DNA of 64,000 nt from Lineus longissimus (GCF_910592395.1 NC_088319.1:9364001-9428000), one strand, 5' to 3'; counted from the stretch's first letter, positions 26,901 to 41,410 are shown. Numbers and translations are program-made. The notes: generated by a model not told the origin, from the letters alone.

Positions 26901-29900
26901 GAAATTATTCAAATTATTCATAGCTACGTGGTTAAGTTGAAATTAATAGTTTCTGAGCTCATGAAAATGTCGTCTTTACGTCTTAAGGTCTCGTTAGGGA
27001 GTTTTTCCCAAATGTACGCGATGATGACGTGCCCCATTAACAGGACGTAACATCTATTTTAAAATGCGTTTCCAAAGTGAATGCATGAAGACAACCCATT
27101 TGTGTCGTATATCACTGGAAACGCCCGATTCCCCTGATTCTGCAGGATGTTAAATCGGGCATTTTATTTTTTTAAATAAATCATAAGCGTCGGATTTGCT
27201 CCTAGCTCTGTTCACCATCCCAAATGGCAATATTGCCAATTGGGCCGGACAATCACGAAAAACCCCAAATATTATACATTTCTTCCTGAATAATTCTTAC
27301 AGAGACCATTCTCCCATGAAAGACAGTTGCTTACGCTATACAAAAATCAAAAAAAAATCGAGGGTCAACCATTGAACTTTTGAGATATGTTGAATTTTGC
27401 ACAAATCAGCGAAAAACGCACCAACTGGCACTGGACGGCATTTCAACACGGGGCCGACGCACATCCCAAGTTCAGTGTACACATACGTCGGCAACAACAG
27501 TATAAATGCGTAGTTTCTTGTTAGTCGCCTATTGAATAGCGCTCTAGGTTTCAGAAACTCCAAAAAAACATGTCTTTGCCAAAACAACTGCTGAATCAAC
27601 GCTGACATACTGTAAGGACCGAGAAATCAATGATTTTAGGAACTACGGTTAGGGGTTGGCCGCGCATGAATAACAAAAAAAACTCCCTAATGAGACCTTA
27701 AGGTAAGGTTGACATTACCCTGACAGCCTTTTTTTAACATATGATAAAACTGCAGCCTCCTACAAGTCTCCTGATACCCGACAACACTGGTTTCCTCAAA
27801 AGGAAAGGCTGGAACGACCATCTAGAAATATCATATGTACTATGACAATCTGCTCAAATTGTGTCATACTTAGCATCCCATACGTCGAAATATATAGAAC
27901 GCCTCAATTGTGCAAAATAATCACGTTCAGCGTCAATCACATACTGCAAAACATGCATATTCTTATCCGGAAAGAATCAAGCTATTCATATATTCAACAT
28001 ATATCATATAGAAGCATATTTGTTTAGTCCTTGGGCAAGGCAATTCATGCCTTGTGCCACCGCAGTGTTCACATTTGGTGGAAACAGCACTTAAAACAGG
28101 TACCCCTTTAAGCGCAACTGGTCTTTTTGCATTCGCGCTGCAAGCAAAACTGACCTTGGGAATGCCGAACAGATTGTATTTTCAGGTAGTCAAGGCATTT
28201 CTTTGCAATATGTGCAAAAAGTCCGACTGGATTCTTTAAGAGGACACCTCCGTTGCCATGAGATACCAAATTTGATGAAAAGGGCCGAGTTTCACCTCGG
28301 GCAAACTGAAAATGCGTTGAAGAAAACGATGACGCACTGTTGTTTCAAACGGCGCTCTGTTCACCAATATTGCATATTTCATATAGATTTCTGTTGGAAA
28401 TTATTCAAATTATTCATAGCTACGTGGTTAAGTTGAAATTAATAGTTTCTGAGCTCATGAAAATGTCGTCTTTACGTCTTAAGGTCTCGTTAGGGAGTTT
28501 TTCCCAAATGTACGCGATGATGACGTGCCCCATTAACAGGACGTAACATCTATTTTAAAATGCGTTTCCAAAGTGAATGCATGAAGACAACCCATTTGTG
28601 TCGTATATCACTGGAAACGCCCGATTCCCCTGATTCTGCAGGATGTTAAATCGGGCATTTTATTTTTTTAAATAAATCATAAGCGTCGGATTTGCTCCTA
28701 GCTCTGTTCACCATCCCAAATGGCAATATTGCCAATTGGGCCGGACAATCACGAAAAACCCCAAATATTATACATTTCTTCCTGAATAATTCTTACAGAG
28801 ACCATTCTCCCATGAAAGACAGTTGCTTACGCTATACAAAAATCAAAAAAAAATCGAGGGTCAACCATTGAACTTTTGAGATATGTTGAATTTTGCACAA
28901 ATCAGCGAAAAACGCACCAACTGGCACTGGACGGCATTTCAACACGGGGCCGACGCACATCCCAAGTTCAGTGTACACATACGTCGGCAACAACAGTATA
29001 AATGCGTAGTTTCTTGTTAGTCGCCTATTGAATAGCGCTCTAGGTTTCAGAAACTCCAAAAAAACATGTCTTTGCCAAAACAACTGCTGAATCAACGCTG
29101 ACATACTGTAAGGACCGAGAAATCAATGATTTTAGGAACTACGGTTAGGGGTTGGCCGCGCATGAATAACAAAAAAAACTCCCTAATGAGACCTTAAGGT
29201 AAGGTTGACATTACCCTGACAGCCTTTTTTTAACATATGATAAAACTGCAGCCTCCTACAAGTCTCCTGATACCCGACAACACTGGTTTCCTCAAAAGGA
29301 AAGGCTGGAACGACCATCTAGAAATATCATATGTACTATGACAATCTGCTCAAATTGTGTCATACTTAGCATCCCATACGTCGAAATATATAGAACGCCT
29401 CAATTGTGCAAAATAATCACGTTCAGCGTCAATCACATACTGCAAAACATGCATATTCTTATCCGGAAAGAATCAAGCTATTCATATATTCAACATATAT
29501 CATATAGAAGCATATTTGTTTAGTCCTTGGGCAAGGCAATTCATGCCTTGTGCCACCGCAGTGTTCACATTTGGTGGAAACAGCACTTAAAACAGGTACC
29601 CCTTTAAGCGCAACTGGTCTTTTTGCATTCGCGCTGCAAGCAAAACTGACCTTGGGAATGCCGAACAGATTGTATTTTCAGGTAGTCAAGGCATTTCTTT
29701 GCAATATGTGCAAAAAGTCCGACTGGATTCTTTAAGAGGACACCTCCGTTGCCATGAGATACCAAATTTGATGAAAAGGGCCGAGTTTCACCTCGGGCAA
29801 ACTGAAAATGCGTTGAAGAAAACGATGACGCACTGTTGTTTCAAACGGCGCTCTGTTCACCAATATTGCATATTTCATATAGATTTCTGTTGGAAATTAT

Positions 29901-32900
29901 TCAAATTATTCATAGCTACGTGGTTAAGTTGAAATTAATAGTTTCTGAGCTCATGAAAATGTCGTCTTTACGTCTTAAGGTCTCGTTAGGGAGTTTTTCC
30001 CAAATGTACGCGATGATGACGTGCCCCATTAACAGGACGTAACATCTATTTTAAAATGCGTTTCCAAAGTGAATGCATGAAGACAACCCATTTGTGTCGT
30101 ATATCACTGGAAACGCCCGATTCCCCTGATTCTGCAGGATGTTAAATCGGGCATTTTATTTTTTTAAATAAATCATAAGCGTCGGATTTGCTCCTAGCTC
30201 TGTTCACCATCCCAAATGGCAATATTGCCAATTGGGCCGGACAATCACGAAAAACCCCAAATATTATACATTTCTTCCTGAATAATTCTTACAGAGACCA
30301 TTCTCCCATGAAAGACAGTTGCTTACGCTATACAAAAATCAAAAAAAAATCGAGGGTCAACCATTGAACTTTTGAGATATGTTGAATTTTGCACAAATCA
30401 GCGAAAAACGCACCAACTGGCACTGGACGGCATTTCAACACGGGGCCGACGCACATCCCAAGTTCAGTGTACACATACGTCGGCAACAACAGTATAAATG
30501 CGTAGTTTCTTGTTAGTCGCCTATTGAATAGCGCTCTAGGTTTCAGAAACTCCAAAAAAACATGTCTTTGCCAAAACAACTGCTGAATCAACGCTGACAT
30601 ACTGTAAGGACCGAGAAATCAATGATTTTAGGAACTACGGTTAGGGGTTGGCCGCGCATGAATAACAAAAAAAACTCCCTAATGAGACCTTAAGGTAAGG
30701 TTGACATTACCCTGACAGCCTTTTTTTAACATATGATAAAACTGCAGCCTCCTACAAGTCTCCTGATACCCGACAACACTGGTTTCCTCAAAAGGAAAGG
30801 CTGGAACGACCATCTAGAAATATCATATGTACTATGACAATCTGCTCAAATTGTGTCATACTTAGCATCCCATACGTCGAAATATATAGAACGCCTCAAT
30901 TGTGCAAAATAATCACGTTCAGCGTCAATCACATACTGCAAAACATGCATATTCTTATCCGGAAAGAATCAAGCTATTCATATATTCAACATATATCATA
31001 TAGAAGCATATTTGTTTAGTCCTTGGGCAAGGCAATTCATGCCTTGTGCCACCGCAGTGTTCACATTTGGTGGAAACAGCACTTAAAACAGGTACCCCTT
31101 TAAGCGCAACTGGTCTTTTTGCATTCGCGCTGCAAGCAAAACTGACCTTGGGAATGCCGAACAGATTGTATTTTCAGGTAGTCAAGGCATTTCTTTGCAA
31201 TATGTGCAAAAAGTCCGACTGGATTCTTTAAGAGGACACCTCCGTTGCCATGAGATACCAAATTTGATGAAAAGGGCCGAGTTTCACCTCGGGCAAACTG
31301 AAAATGCGTTGAAGAAAACGATGACGCACTGTTGTTTCAAACGGCGCTCTGTTCACCAATATTGCATATTTCATATAGATTTCTGTTGGAAATTATTCAA
31401 ATTATTCATAGCTACGTGGTTAAGTTGAAATTAATAGTTTCTGAGCTCATGAAAATGTCGTCTTTACGTCTTAAGGTCTCGTTAGGGAGTTTTTCCCAAA
31501 TGTACGCGATGATGACGTGCCCCATTAACAGGACGTAACATCTATTTTAAAATGCGTTTCCAAAGTGAATGCATGAAGACAACCCATTTGTGTCGTATAT
31601 CACTGGAAACGCCCGATTCCCCTGATTCTGCAGGATGTTAAATCGGGCATTTTATTTTTTTAAATAAATCATAAGCGTCGGATTTGCTCCTAGCTCTGTT
31701 CACCATCCCAAATGGCAATATTGCCAATTGGGCCGGACAATCACGAAAAACCCCAAATATTATACATTTCTTCCTGAATAATTCTTACAGAGACCATTCT
31801 CCCATGAAAGACAGTTGCTTACGCTATACAAAAATCAAAAAAAAATCGAGGGTCAACCATTGAACTTTTGAGATATGTTGAATTTTGCACAAATCAGCGA
31901 AAAACGCACCAACTGGCACTGGACGGCATTTCAACACGGGGCCGACGCACATCCCAAGTTCAGTGTACACATACGTCGGCAACAACAGTATAAATGCGTA
32001 GTTTCTTGTTAGTCGCCTATTGAATAGCGCTCTAGGTTTCAGAAACTCCAAAAAAACATGTCTTTGCCAAAACAACTGCTGAATCAACGCTGACATACTG
32101 TAAGGACCGAGAAATCAATGATTTTAGGAACTACGGTTAGGGGTTGGCCGCGCATGAATAACAAAAAAAACTCCCTAATGAGACCTTAAGGTAAGGTTGA
32201 CATTACCCTGACAGCCTTTTTTTAACATATGATAAAACTGCAGCCTCCTACAAGTCTCCTGATACCCGACAACACTGGTTTCCTCAAAAGGAAAGGCTGG
32301 AACGACCATCTAGAAATATCATATGTACTATGACAATCTGCTCAAATTGTGTCATACTTAGCATCCCATACGTCGAAATATATAGAACGCCTCAATTGTG
32401 CAAAATAATCACGTTCAGCGTCAATCACATACTGCAAAACATGCATATTCTTATCCGGAAAGAATCAAGCTATTCATATATTCAACATATATCATATAGA
32501 AGCATATTTGTTTAGTCCTTGGGCAAGGCAATTCATGCCTTGTGCCACCGCAGTGTTCACATTTGGTGGAAACAGCACTTAAAACAGGTACCCCTTTAAG
32601 CGCAACTGGTCTTTTTGCATTCGCGCTGCAAGCAAAACTGACCTTGGGAATGCCGAACAGATTGTATTTTCAGGTAGTCAAGGCATTTCTTTGCAATATG
32701 TGCAAAAAGTCCGACTGGATTCTTTAAGAGGACACCTCCGTTGCCATGAGATACCAAATTTGATGAAAAGGGCCGAGTTTCACCTCGGGCAAACTGAAAA
32801 TGCGTTGAAGAAAACGATGACGCACTGTTGTTTCAAACGGCGCTCTGTTCACCAATATTGCATATTTCATATAGATTTCTGTTGGAAATTATTCAAATTA

Positions 32901-35900
32901 TTCATAGCTACGTGGTTAAGTTGAAATTAATAGTTTCTGAGCTCATGAAAATGTCGTCTTTACGTCTTAAGGTCTCGTTAGGGAGTTTTTCCCAAATGTA
33001 CGCGATGATGACGTGCCCCATTAACAGGACGTAACATCTATTTTAAAATGCGTTTCCAAAGTGAATGCATGAAGACAACCCATTTGTGTCGTATATCACT
33101 GGAAACGCCCGATTCCCCTGATTCTGCAGGATGTTAAATCGGGCATTTTATTTTTTTAAATAAATCATAAGCGTCGGATTTGCTCCTAGCTCTGTTCACC
33201 ATCCCAAATGGCAATATTGCCAATTGGGCCGGACAATCACGAAAAACCCCAAATATTATACATTTCTTCCTGAATAATTCTTACAGAGACCATTCTCCCA
33301 TGAAAGACAGTTGCTTACGCTATACAAAAATCAAAAAAAAATCGAGGGTCAACCATTGAACTTTTGAGATATGTTGAATTTTGCACAAATCAGCGAAAAA
33401 CGCACCAACTGGCACTGGACGGCATTTCAACACGGGGCCGACGCACATCCCAAGTTCAGTGTACACATACGTCGGCAACAACAGTATAAATGCGTAGTTT
33501 CTTGTTAGTCGCCTATTGAATAGCGCTCTAGGTTTCAGAAACTCCAAAAAAACATGTCTTTGCCAAAACAACTGCTGAATCAACGCTGACATACTGTAAG
33601 GACCGAGAAATCAATGATTTTAGGAACTACGGTTAGGGGTTGGCCGCGCATGAATAACAAAAAAAACTCCCTAATGAGACCTTAAGGTAAGGTTGACATT
33701 ACCCTGACAGCCTTTTTTTAACATATGATAAAACTGCAGCCTCCTACAAGTCTCCTGATACCCGACAACACTGGTTTCCTCAAAAGGAAAGGCTGGAACG
33801 ACCATCTAGAAATATCATATGTACTATGACAATCTGCTCAAATTGTGTCATACTTAGCATCCCATACGTCGAAATATATAGAACGCCTCAATTGTGCAAA
33901 ATAATCACGTTCAGCGTCAATCACATACTGCAAAACATGCATATTCTTATCCGGAAAGAATCAAGCTATTCATATATTCAACATATATCATATAGAAGCA
34001 TATTTGTTTAGTCCTTGGGCAAGGCAATTCATGCCTTGTGCCACCGCAGTGTTCACATTTGGTGGAAACAGCACTTAAAACAGGTACCCCTTTAAGCGCA
34101 ACTGGTCTTTTTGCATTCGCGCTGCAAGCAAAACTGACCTTGGGAATGCCGAACAGATTGTATTTTCAGGTAGTCAAGGCATTTCTTTGCAATATGTGCA
34201 AAAAGTCCGACTGGATTCTTTAAGAGGACACCTCCGTTGCCATGAGATACCAAATTTGATGAAAAGGGCCGAGTTTCACCTCGGGCAAACTGAAAATGCG
34301 TTGAAGAAAACGATGACGCACTGTTGTTTCAAACGGCGCTCTGTTCACCAATATTGCATATTTCATATAGATTTCTGTTGGAAATTATTCAAATTATTCA
34401 TAGCTACGTGGTTAAGTTGAAATTAATAGTTTCTGAGCTCATGAAAATGTCGTCTTTACGTCTTAAGGTCTCGTTAGGGAGTTTTTCCCAAATGTACGCG
34501 ATGATGACGTGCCCCATTAACAGGACGTAACATCTATTTTAAAATGCGTTTCCAAAGTGAATGCATGAAGACAACCCATTTGTGTCGTATATCACTGGAA
34601 ACGCCCGATTCCCCTGATTCTGCAGGATGTTAAATCGGGCATTTTATTTTTTTAAATAAATCATAAGCGTCGGATTTGCTCCTAGCTCTGTTCACCATCC
34701 CAAATGGCAATATTGCCAATTGGGCCGGACAATCACGAAAAACCCCAAATATTATACATTTCTTCCTGAATAATTCTTACAGAGACCATTCTCCCATGAA
34801 AGACAGTTGCTTACGCTATACAAAAATCAAAAAAAAATCGAGGGTCAACCATTGAACTTTTGAGATATGTTGAATTTTGCACAAATCAGCGAAAAACGCA
34901 CCAACTGGCACTGGACGGCATTTCAACACGGGGCCGACGCACATCCCAAGTTCAGTGTACACATACGTCGGCAACAACAGTATAAATGCGTAGTTTCTTG
35001 TTAGTCGCCTATTGAATAGCGCTCTAGGTTTCAGAAACTCCAAAAAAACATGTCTTTGCCAAAACAACTGCTGAATCAACGCTGACATACTGTAAGGACC
35101 GAGAAATCAATGATTTTAGGAACTACGGTTAGGGGTTGGCCGCGCATGAATAACAAAAAAAACTCCCTAATGAGACCTTAAGGTAAGGTTGACATTACCC
35201 TGACAGCCTTTTTTTAACATATGATAAAACTGCAGCCTCCTACAAGTCTCCTGATACCCGACAACACTGGTTTCCTCAAAAGGAAAGGCTGGAACGACCA
35301 TCTAGAAATATCATATGTACTATGACAATCTGCTCAAATTGTGTCATACTTAGCATCCCATACGTCGAAATATATAGAACGCCTCAATTGTGCAAAATAA
35401 TCACGTTCAGCGTCAATCACATACTGCAAAACATGCATATTCTTATCCGGAAAGAATCAAGCTATTCATATATTCAACATATATCATATAGAAGCATATT
35501 TGTTTAGTCCTTGGGCAAGGCAATTCATGCCTTGTGCCACCGCAGTGTTCACATTTGGTGGAAACAGCACTTAAAACAGGTACCCCTTTAAGCGCAACTG
35601 GTCTTTTTGCATTCGCGCTGCAAGCAAAACTGACCTTGGGAATGCCGAACAGATTGTATTTTCAGGTAGTCAAGGCATTTCTTTGCAATATGTGCAAAAA
35701 GTCCGACTGGATTCTTTAAGAGGACACCTCCGTTGCCATGAGATACCAAATTTGATGAAAAGGGCCGAGTTTCACCTCGGGCAAACTGAAAATGCGTTGA
35801 AGAAAACGATGACGCACTGTTGTTTCAAACGGCGCTCTGTTCACCAATATTGCATATTTCATATAGATTTCTGTTGGAAATTATTCAAATTATTCATAGC

Positions 35901-36726
35901 TACGTGGTTAAGTTGAAATTAATAGTTTCTGAGCTCATGAAAATGTCGTCTTTACGTCTTAAGGTCTCGTTAGGGAGTTTTTCCCAAATGTACGCGATGA
36001 TGACGTGCCCCATTAACAGGACGTAACATCTATTTTAAAATGCGTTTCCAAAGTGAATGCATGAAGACAACCCATTTGTGTCGTATATCACTGGAAACGC
36101 CCGATTCCCCTGATTCTGCAGGATGTTAAATCGGGCATTTTATTTTTTTAAATAAATCATAAGCGTCGGATTTGCTCCTAGCTCTGTTCACCATCCCAAA
36201 TGGCAATATTGCCAATTGGGCCGGACAATCACGAAAAACCCCAAATATTATACATTTCTTCCTGAATAATTCTTACAGAGACCATTCTCCCATGAAAGAC
36301 AGTTGCTTACGCTATACAAAAATCAAAAAAAAATCGAGGGTCAACCATTGAACTTTTGAGATATGTTGAATTTTGCACAAATCAGCGAAAAACGCACCAA
36401 CTGGCACTGGACGGCATTTCAACACGGGGCCGACGCACATCCCAAGTTCAGTGTACACATACGTCGGCAACAACAGTATAAATGCGTAGTTTCTTGTTAG
36501 TCGCCTATTGAATAGCGCTCTAGGTTTCAGAAACTCCAAAAAAACATGTCTTTGCCAAAACAACTGCTGAATCAACGCTGACATACTGTAAGGACCGAGA
36601 AATCAATGATTTTAGGAACTACGGTTAGGGGTTGGCCGCGCATGAATAACAAAAAAAACTCCCTAATGAGACCTTAAGGTAAGGTTGACATTACCCTGAC
36701 AGCCTTTTTTTAACATATGATAAAAC
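23995..36726. repeat. 1,496-bp tandem repeat: nine MITE-2 copies with 785-bp spacers
   Basis: MITE-2 copies (711 bp) start at 23995, 25491, 26987, 28483, 29979, 31475, 32971, 34467 and 35963. Eight full 785-bp spacers lie between them, and 53 bp of a ninth ends at about 36726. Period is exactly 1,496 bp. The MITE is flanked by TTAA on both sides inside the array. The spacer (for example 24706-25490) is AT-rich, shows no inverted ends, no RNA gene and no credible ORF. The array replaces only about 60 bp of a standard unit: the left edge follows GATGTAA, the right edge joins AACGATGCTGGG. Later copies appear identical; the first differs at a few bases. Confidence 0.93.
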
Positions 36727-37015
36727 AACGATGCTGGGCCTGTTGGTGACGTCATCACAGACGGACCAATGACGTCACTAAGTGAATATCATCCCAGTTG
36801 ACCGCAAGTCCGAACAAACTTTTAATACTCGCCAAGGCAAATCATTCTTCAGTGTGCGACTAAATTCTCTATTGGGCAGTGATGACGGTGGTGGTGGGGA
36901 GGGGGGCAGCTTATCAGTTTATAACTTTGAGGTATGAGGTTGGTTGGATTGGAGTCACTTTGGCATTAACTACCCTGCGATGGCAGGGCTGCAAAAATGT
37001 CTATAGGTCTCGTTA
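36727..37015. other. 3' flank of the interrupted unit (CRE module)
   Basis: Standard unit sequence resumes with the paired TGACGTCA module (about 36748-36778), the G-rich stretch and the CTGCGATGGCAGGG palindrome-like motif before MITE-2. It carries no gene. Confidence 0.7.
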
Positions 37016-37566
37016 GGGAGTTTTTCCCAAATGTACGCGATGATGACGTGCCCCATTAACAGGACGTAACATCTATTTTAAAATGAGTTTTCAAAGTGAA
37101 TGCATGAGGACAACCCATTTGTGTCGTATATCACTGGAAACGCCCGATTCCCCTGATTCTGCAGGATGTTAAATCGGGCATTTTATTTCTTTAAATAAAT
37201 CATTAGCGTCGCATTTGCTCCTAGCTCTGTTCACCATCCCAAATGGCAATATTGCCAATTGGGCCGGACAATCACGAAAAACCCCAAATATTATACATTT
37301 CTTCCTGAATAATTCTTACAGAGACCATTCTCCCATGAAAGACAGTTGCTTACGCTATACAAAAATCAAAAAAAAATCGAGGGTCAACCATTGAACTTTT
37401 GAGATATGTTGAATTTTGCACAAATCAGCGAAAAGCGCACCAACTGGCACTGGACGACATTTCAACACGGGGCCGACGCACATCCCAAGTTCAGTGTACA
37501 CATACGTCGGCAACAACAGTATAAATGCGTAGTTTCTTGTTAGTCGCCTATTGAGTAGCGCTCTAG
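37016..37566. mobile_element. MITE-2, left part of a copy split by a 3.1-kb insertion
   Basis: Starts GGTCTCGTTAGGG after TATA and breaks off at GCGCTCTAG. The rest lies at 40713-40863. Confidence 0.8.
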
Positions 37567-39801
37567 ACGCAAGGGCCCAACGCGCCGCGTAGCGGCAAAA
37601 AAGCGAAGCTGGCGAAACATTTATAACGGGTCACCGTCACTTATTATTGGACTTATAGCGCATTTACGGGGTTGCAACTATTTTGCTTTATAGTGTCACC
37701 AGGAAAGAAAAGCATGCGACCTAACGCCGATCTATTTGTATAAAGTGATAATTGGAAGGTATATAGTAGGAAATATCAATAAAATAATCATTCCATGTCG
37801 TCTTTTGAGGGCATTTTTGATTGTAAAAAATATATGTGTACGTCACCGTAGTCTCTGCAATGATAATTTTATCAGAGCAGTCTCGCGCAAGTAGAAGTTC
37901 TTTACCTATTAGTTCTTCACTTATTAGTCTCAACGTCTGGCGCAAAGCCAGACGTTTTCCATTTCGATTTCACTACGATGTTTGACAAGAAGGAGCAGTG
38001 CGCGAGATATGCTAATGAGCAGACTTCCCTCGATTGAGTTTCTGAAGAATGTTCCATATCGCGCTAAGCTCATCACTACTGATTATGACAGGCGTGCAAC
38101 GGTAGGTATCTGCTCCCCAACTTCCACCCTAATACGGTACAATAAGTTACCATTTGATGGGAATGGGACAATGCCCTCACTGTGTATGGAGTCATAGGGA
38201 TAAGAAGACATTATTCATTAGTGTTGGTACAAGTGATTTTGCCCAAAAAGCATGCGCATTCAAAAAACAAAATATGCAAGGTTACGGTATCACGTACATG
38301 ACCATGACGACGTGCAGAAAGTGCACTGGCCAGTGCATACCCTATGGCTATGTACTAGTAAACATGGTAAACATGAACAACATCATTATTCATCGGCAGT
38401 TCATTTTAATCCGAGCTTTTCCTGAAACATATAGCCATGATGATTAGGCCTACCATGTACCATGACCAATAACAGCACTAGATCATGTAGATGTCAACAA
38501 GTTCACATGAACCGTATAATCCCGCATGGCGCATGTGGGGCATGCGTCTAAACCAAAGCCCCAAAATCACTTGTTTTGGTCTATTTCACTTGTGTTTCCC
38601 CCGTCTCCCAGTCCATAATACATTTACAGTTTACAATCCCCGATCATGGCCCAACAAAAGGTCATCGGTTGACTAAAGGAACACAACTGTTCAATGGATT
38701 TATAGTTGAATGCGATCAAACTACGTCTTTTCAATCGTGGATTGTAAATTTAACCCCATGGGCCTAGGGAAGGCCCTATAACAATACTTTCGACACAGTT
38801 ATTATCTCCGCTGCCTCCACCATGTTACACACAGTGCTCACTGCTGATTCTAAAATGCGCCACCTAGTCAAAACAGGACATATGTTCTTCTAGGAATAGA
38901 TCTCTTTCCAATATTTCGTCATTCCGCTATCGTCATCACCTCATCATACTTTCATTGACATTACAGGCACACATCCACAGAGCACTCTTCAAATCATCTA
39001 CACAGTGGTTATCCAACTAGGATTATAAAGGTAATTTCTTAGCCCCACACAGTGTGTTTCAGTCTTGATAAAGGGGCACTATTGCTAGCAGCTAGGTAGG
39101 CAAGATAAAGTTAGACGAAGTAGCCGATAGGGGTCTCTCACCCCTCAAAGTCCGTCACAGTTATTCAAGCTTGTACAAGGAATACATGCAGCGCTGACTC
39201 TAACAAGACCCAATGGGAATGTCGCACAGTCATCTGTCAAAAACAAGACCTATGTTGCAGTATGATCTCTTGCCAATATTTAATAATTGCACTATCGTCA
39301 TCACCTCATCATACTTCATTGACATTACAGGTACACATTGACATAGACCACTGTTGCAGTCAACGACACAGTCGCTATCCAAGTAGCATTATAGAGGTAA
39401 TTATCATTATCATACCTCATTAGCATGTGAACCAATCACGTCGCGTCCTTTGCGATCACGGCAAAGCCTCATGGAATAATGTCTTTCACCGTTGAATAAT
39501 TTTTCATATTCCATGCCTACAACTTCAATTTCTTCATATTCCATGGCTAGAAGTTCAATACTAATATAATATCCAAGATAAAGTTACAAGAAGTAGTCAA
39601 TAGGGGTCTCTCACCTCTCACTGTATGTCCACACTATTCACGCTTGTACGAGGAATACATTCAATGCTGAATCTAACAACACCCAGGGCCCTTACTCTGT
39701 ATATTAGTCACTGGAAGATGGCCCATTTCATTCCTTGCTTCTACTTCACCTATAGTCTCATTGCAAACGCCTCAGTTCTATGATATCACATTCACTTTCA
39801 G

Positions 39802-40115
39802 CTGTCATGCAACGCAACAACTGTGCTATCTGCCATCGCACATCAACGAAGAAGTGCAGCCGCCCACATTCCACCTCACGTCTGTCCGACCAGCTGCAAT
39901 CCTCGAGGACGCCCCACTGTACCACGATTTCACTACGATGTTTGACAAGAAGGAGCAGTGCACGAGATAGGCAAATGAGCAGACTTCCCTCGCTTGAGTT
40001 TCGGAAGAATGTTCCATATCGCGCTAAGCTGACCACTGCTGACCATCACAGGCGTGCATTGGACTGGTACAGGTTGGAACTGAACATTGAATATGCTGGT
40101 GGTGACGCTTTCTGA
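39802..40115 (+). pseudogene. possible exon relic with MYND-like start
   Basis: After a splice-acceptor-like TTCACTTTCAG the frame reads MQRNNCAICHRTSTKKCSR, like the first zinc ligands of a MYND finger (C-x2-C...C). The second half of the finger is not visible, so the domain would be incomplete. The frame runs on to RRALDWYRLELNIEY and a TGA. A 130-bp piece of the same sequence recurs at 37967. A broken exon of a host gene captured in the insertion is one reading; chance is another. Confidence 0.2.
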
Positions 40116-40584
40116 TGAGAAGTTGGTCGTGACTGATGCAGTATCCTTGGACTTGTCCACAGCATCGTTCAATCATTGCTCTCTGTGCTGCCTTGATTCT
40201 GTACTTACCCAAATACTAAGATCAAATGCCTGTTGACTGTGCTTTAAGAGAGACTGGCGCCATGCCTAGAGATATGACTGACCCCTATTGGCAAATTTGT
40301 ATGACTTTATCTTGCCTACCTAGCTGCTGCCTATAGTCTCCCTTTAACTGCGGAGCACTTCAAAGTCGATAAAATGCCATGTTCCACCTTTTAATGTGTT
40401 CAGACCGCCATTTTCAAAATAATCAAGTCAGGACACTGCCTTCTAGTCTCATAATAAATTTAGCTTTCCTCAATAATAACATTTCTTCTTCTTCAATGCT
40501 TTCATCATTCCAAACTTCTCCTCCTCTGACTTTTACAGGGGTACAGTCATGGCAATCAAAACCCAAATACTGAGACCAAATGCC

Positions 40585-40646
40585 TGTTGACTGTGCTTTA
40601 AGAGAGACTGGCGCCATGCCTAGTCTCTCTTAAAGCACAGTCAACA
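40585..40646. repeat. perfect 25-bp inverted repeat (hairpin), 12-nt loop
   Basis: Left arm 40585-40609 starts TGTTGACTGTGC; right arm 40622-40646 is its exact complement; the loop is GGCGCCATGCCT. The left arm and loop also occur as a single direct copy at about 40230-40265. It could be a transposon end pair after internal deletion, or a foldback. Confidence 0.8.
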
Positions 40647-40712
40647 GACACCAACCCCCTCAGACTCAGAAACCACAAACGCCCAACCCTTCCTGCTACC
40701 TTAATACTTCTG

Positions 40713-40863
40713 GGTTTCAGAAACTCAAAAAAAACATGTCTTTGCCAAAACAACTGCTGAATCAACGCTGACATACTGTAAGGACCGAGAAATCAGTGAT
40801 TTTAGGAACTACGGTTAGGGGTTGACCGCGCATGAATAACAAAAAAAACTCCCTAATGAGACC
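40713..40863. mobile_element. MITE-2, right part of the split copy
   Basis: Continues from GGTTTCAGAAACTC to the GAGACC end, followed by the usual ATA flank. Confidence 0.8.
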
Positions 40864-41292
40864 ATAGACTCATTAGAGTGTTCCTCTCTACGGAAATCTT
40901 TAGTAAAAGGCGAAAGATTTATGCGTGGAATCGAAGAGAAACCAGAGTGATGGTGTCCAGCCCGAGTTGGCTAGAGCTTGCCAAGTTGTTCATTATGTGT
41001 TTGATTTTGGAAAATGGGATGCCGAGTAGTTCCTGAGTCTGTAGACAAAAGAAATGTATTGCAAGCTATTCGTAATGATCTGATGAACATATCATTCAGC
41101 TCGTCGTCAGTTGTCGCCTCATCCATGTAGGCCATGTCAATTGCGGATCATCGAGAAAAAGTCAGGGAAATACAAAAAATGACCACGCTTACGTTATCTA
41201 GCTTTGACCTTTGACCTTTGGTCATTTCCAGCCGTCCTAATCGTGCAGTGATATTGGAAGAATTATGAGAAAAAAATAACGAAAAAACTGAA

Positions 41293-41410
41293 GTCTACAA
41301 CACGTGGTATTCAGAGGCGGTCACCCATCAACGTACTAACCACGCTCGACGTTGCTTGGCTTCGGTGATCGGACGAGAACCGGTGTTTTCAACATGATAT
41401 GGTCGTAGAC
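41293..41410 (-). rRNA. 5S rRNA, copy 5
   Basis: Standard sequence. First 5S of the regular right-hand array. Confidence 0.92.

Larger units (their letters stand above)
37567..40712. other. 3.1-kb unclassified insertion in MITE-2
   Basis: Foreign to the array. It holds several diverged internal duplications: about 130 bp at 37967-38100 and 39931-40060; about 300 bp around 38867-39180 against 39250-39650; and about 45 bp at 40225 and 40577. It also has a GC-rich left edge, a 10-bp hairpin at 37932-37956 (AACGTCTGGC arms) and a perfect 25-bp hairpin at 40585-40646. Neither terminal inverted repeats nor a clear target duplication are visible at its edges, so a deletion-insertion event is as likely as a transposon. 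Confidence 0.6.

Noticed and set aside
23995-36726. CRISPR or bacterial repeat array
   Set aside because: Repeat units are 1.5 kb, contain a transposon, and the context is a eukaryotic nuclear genome.
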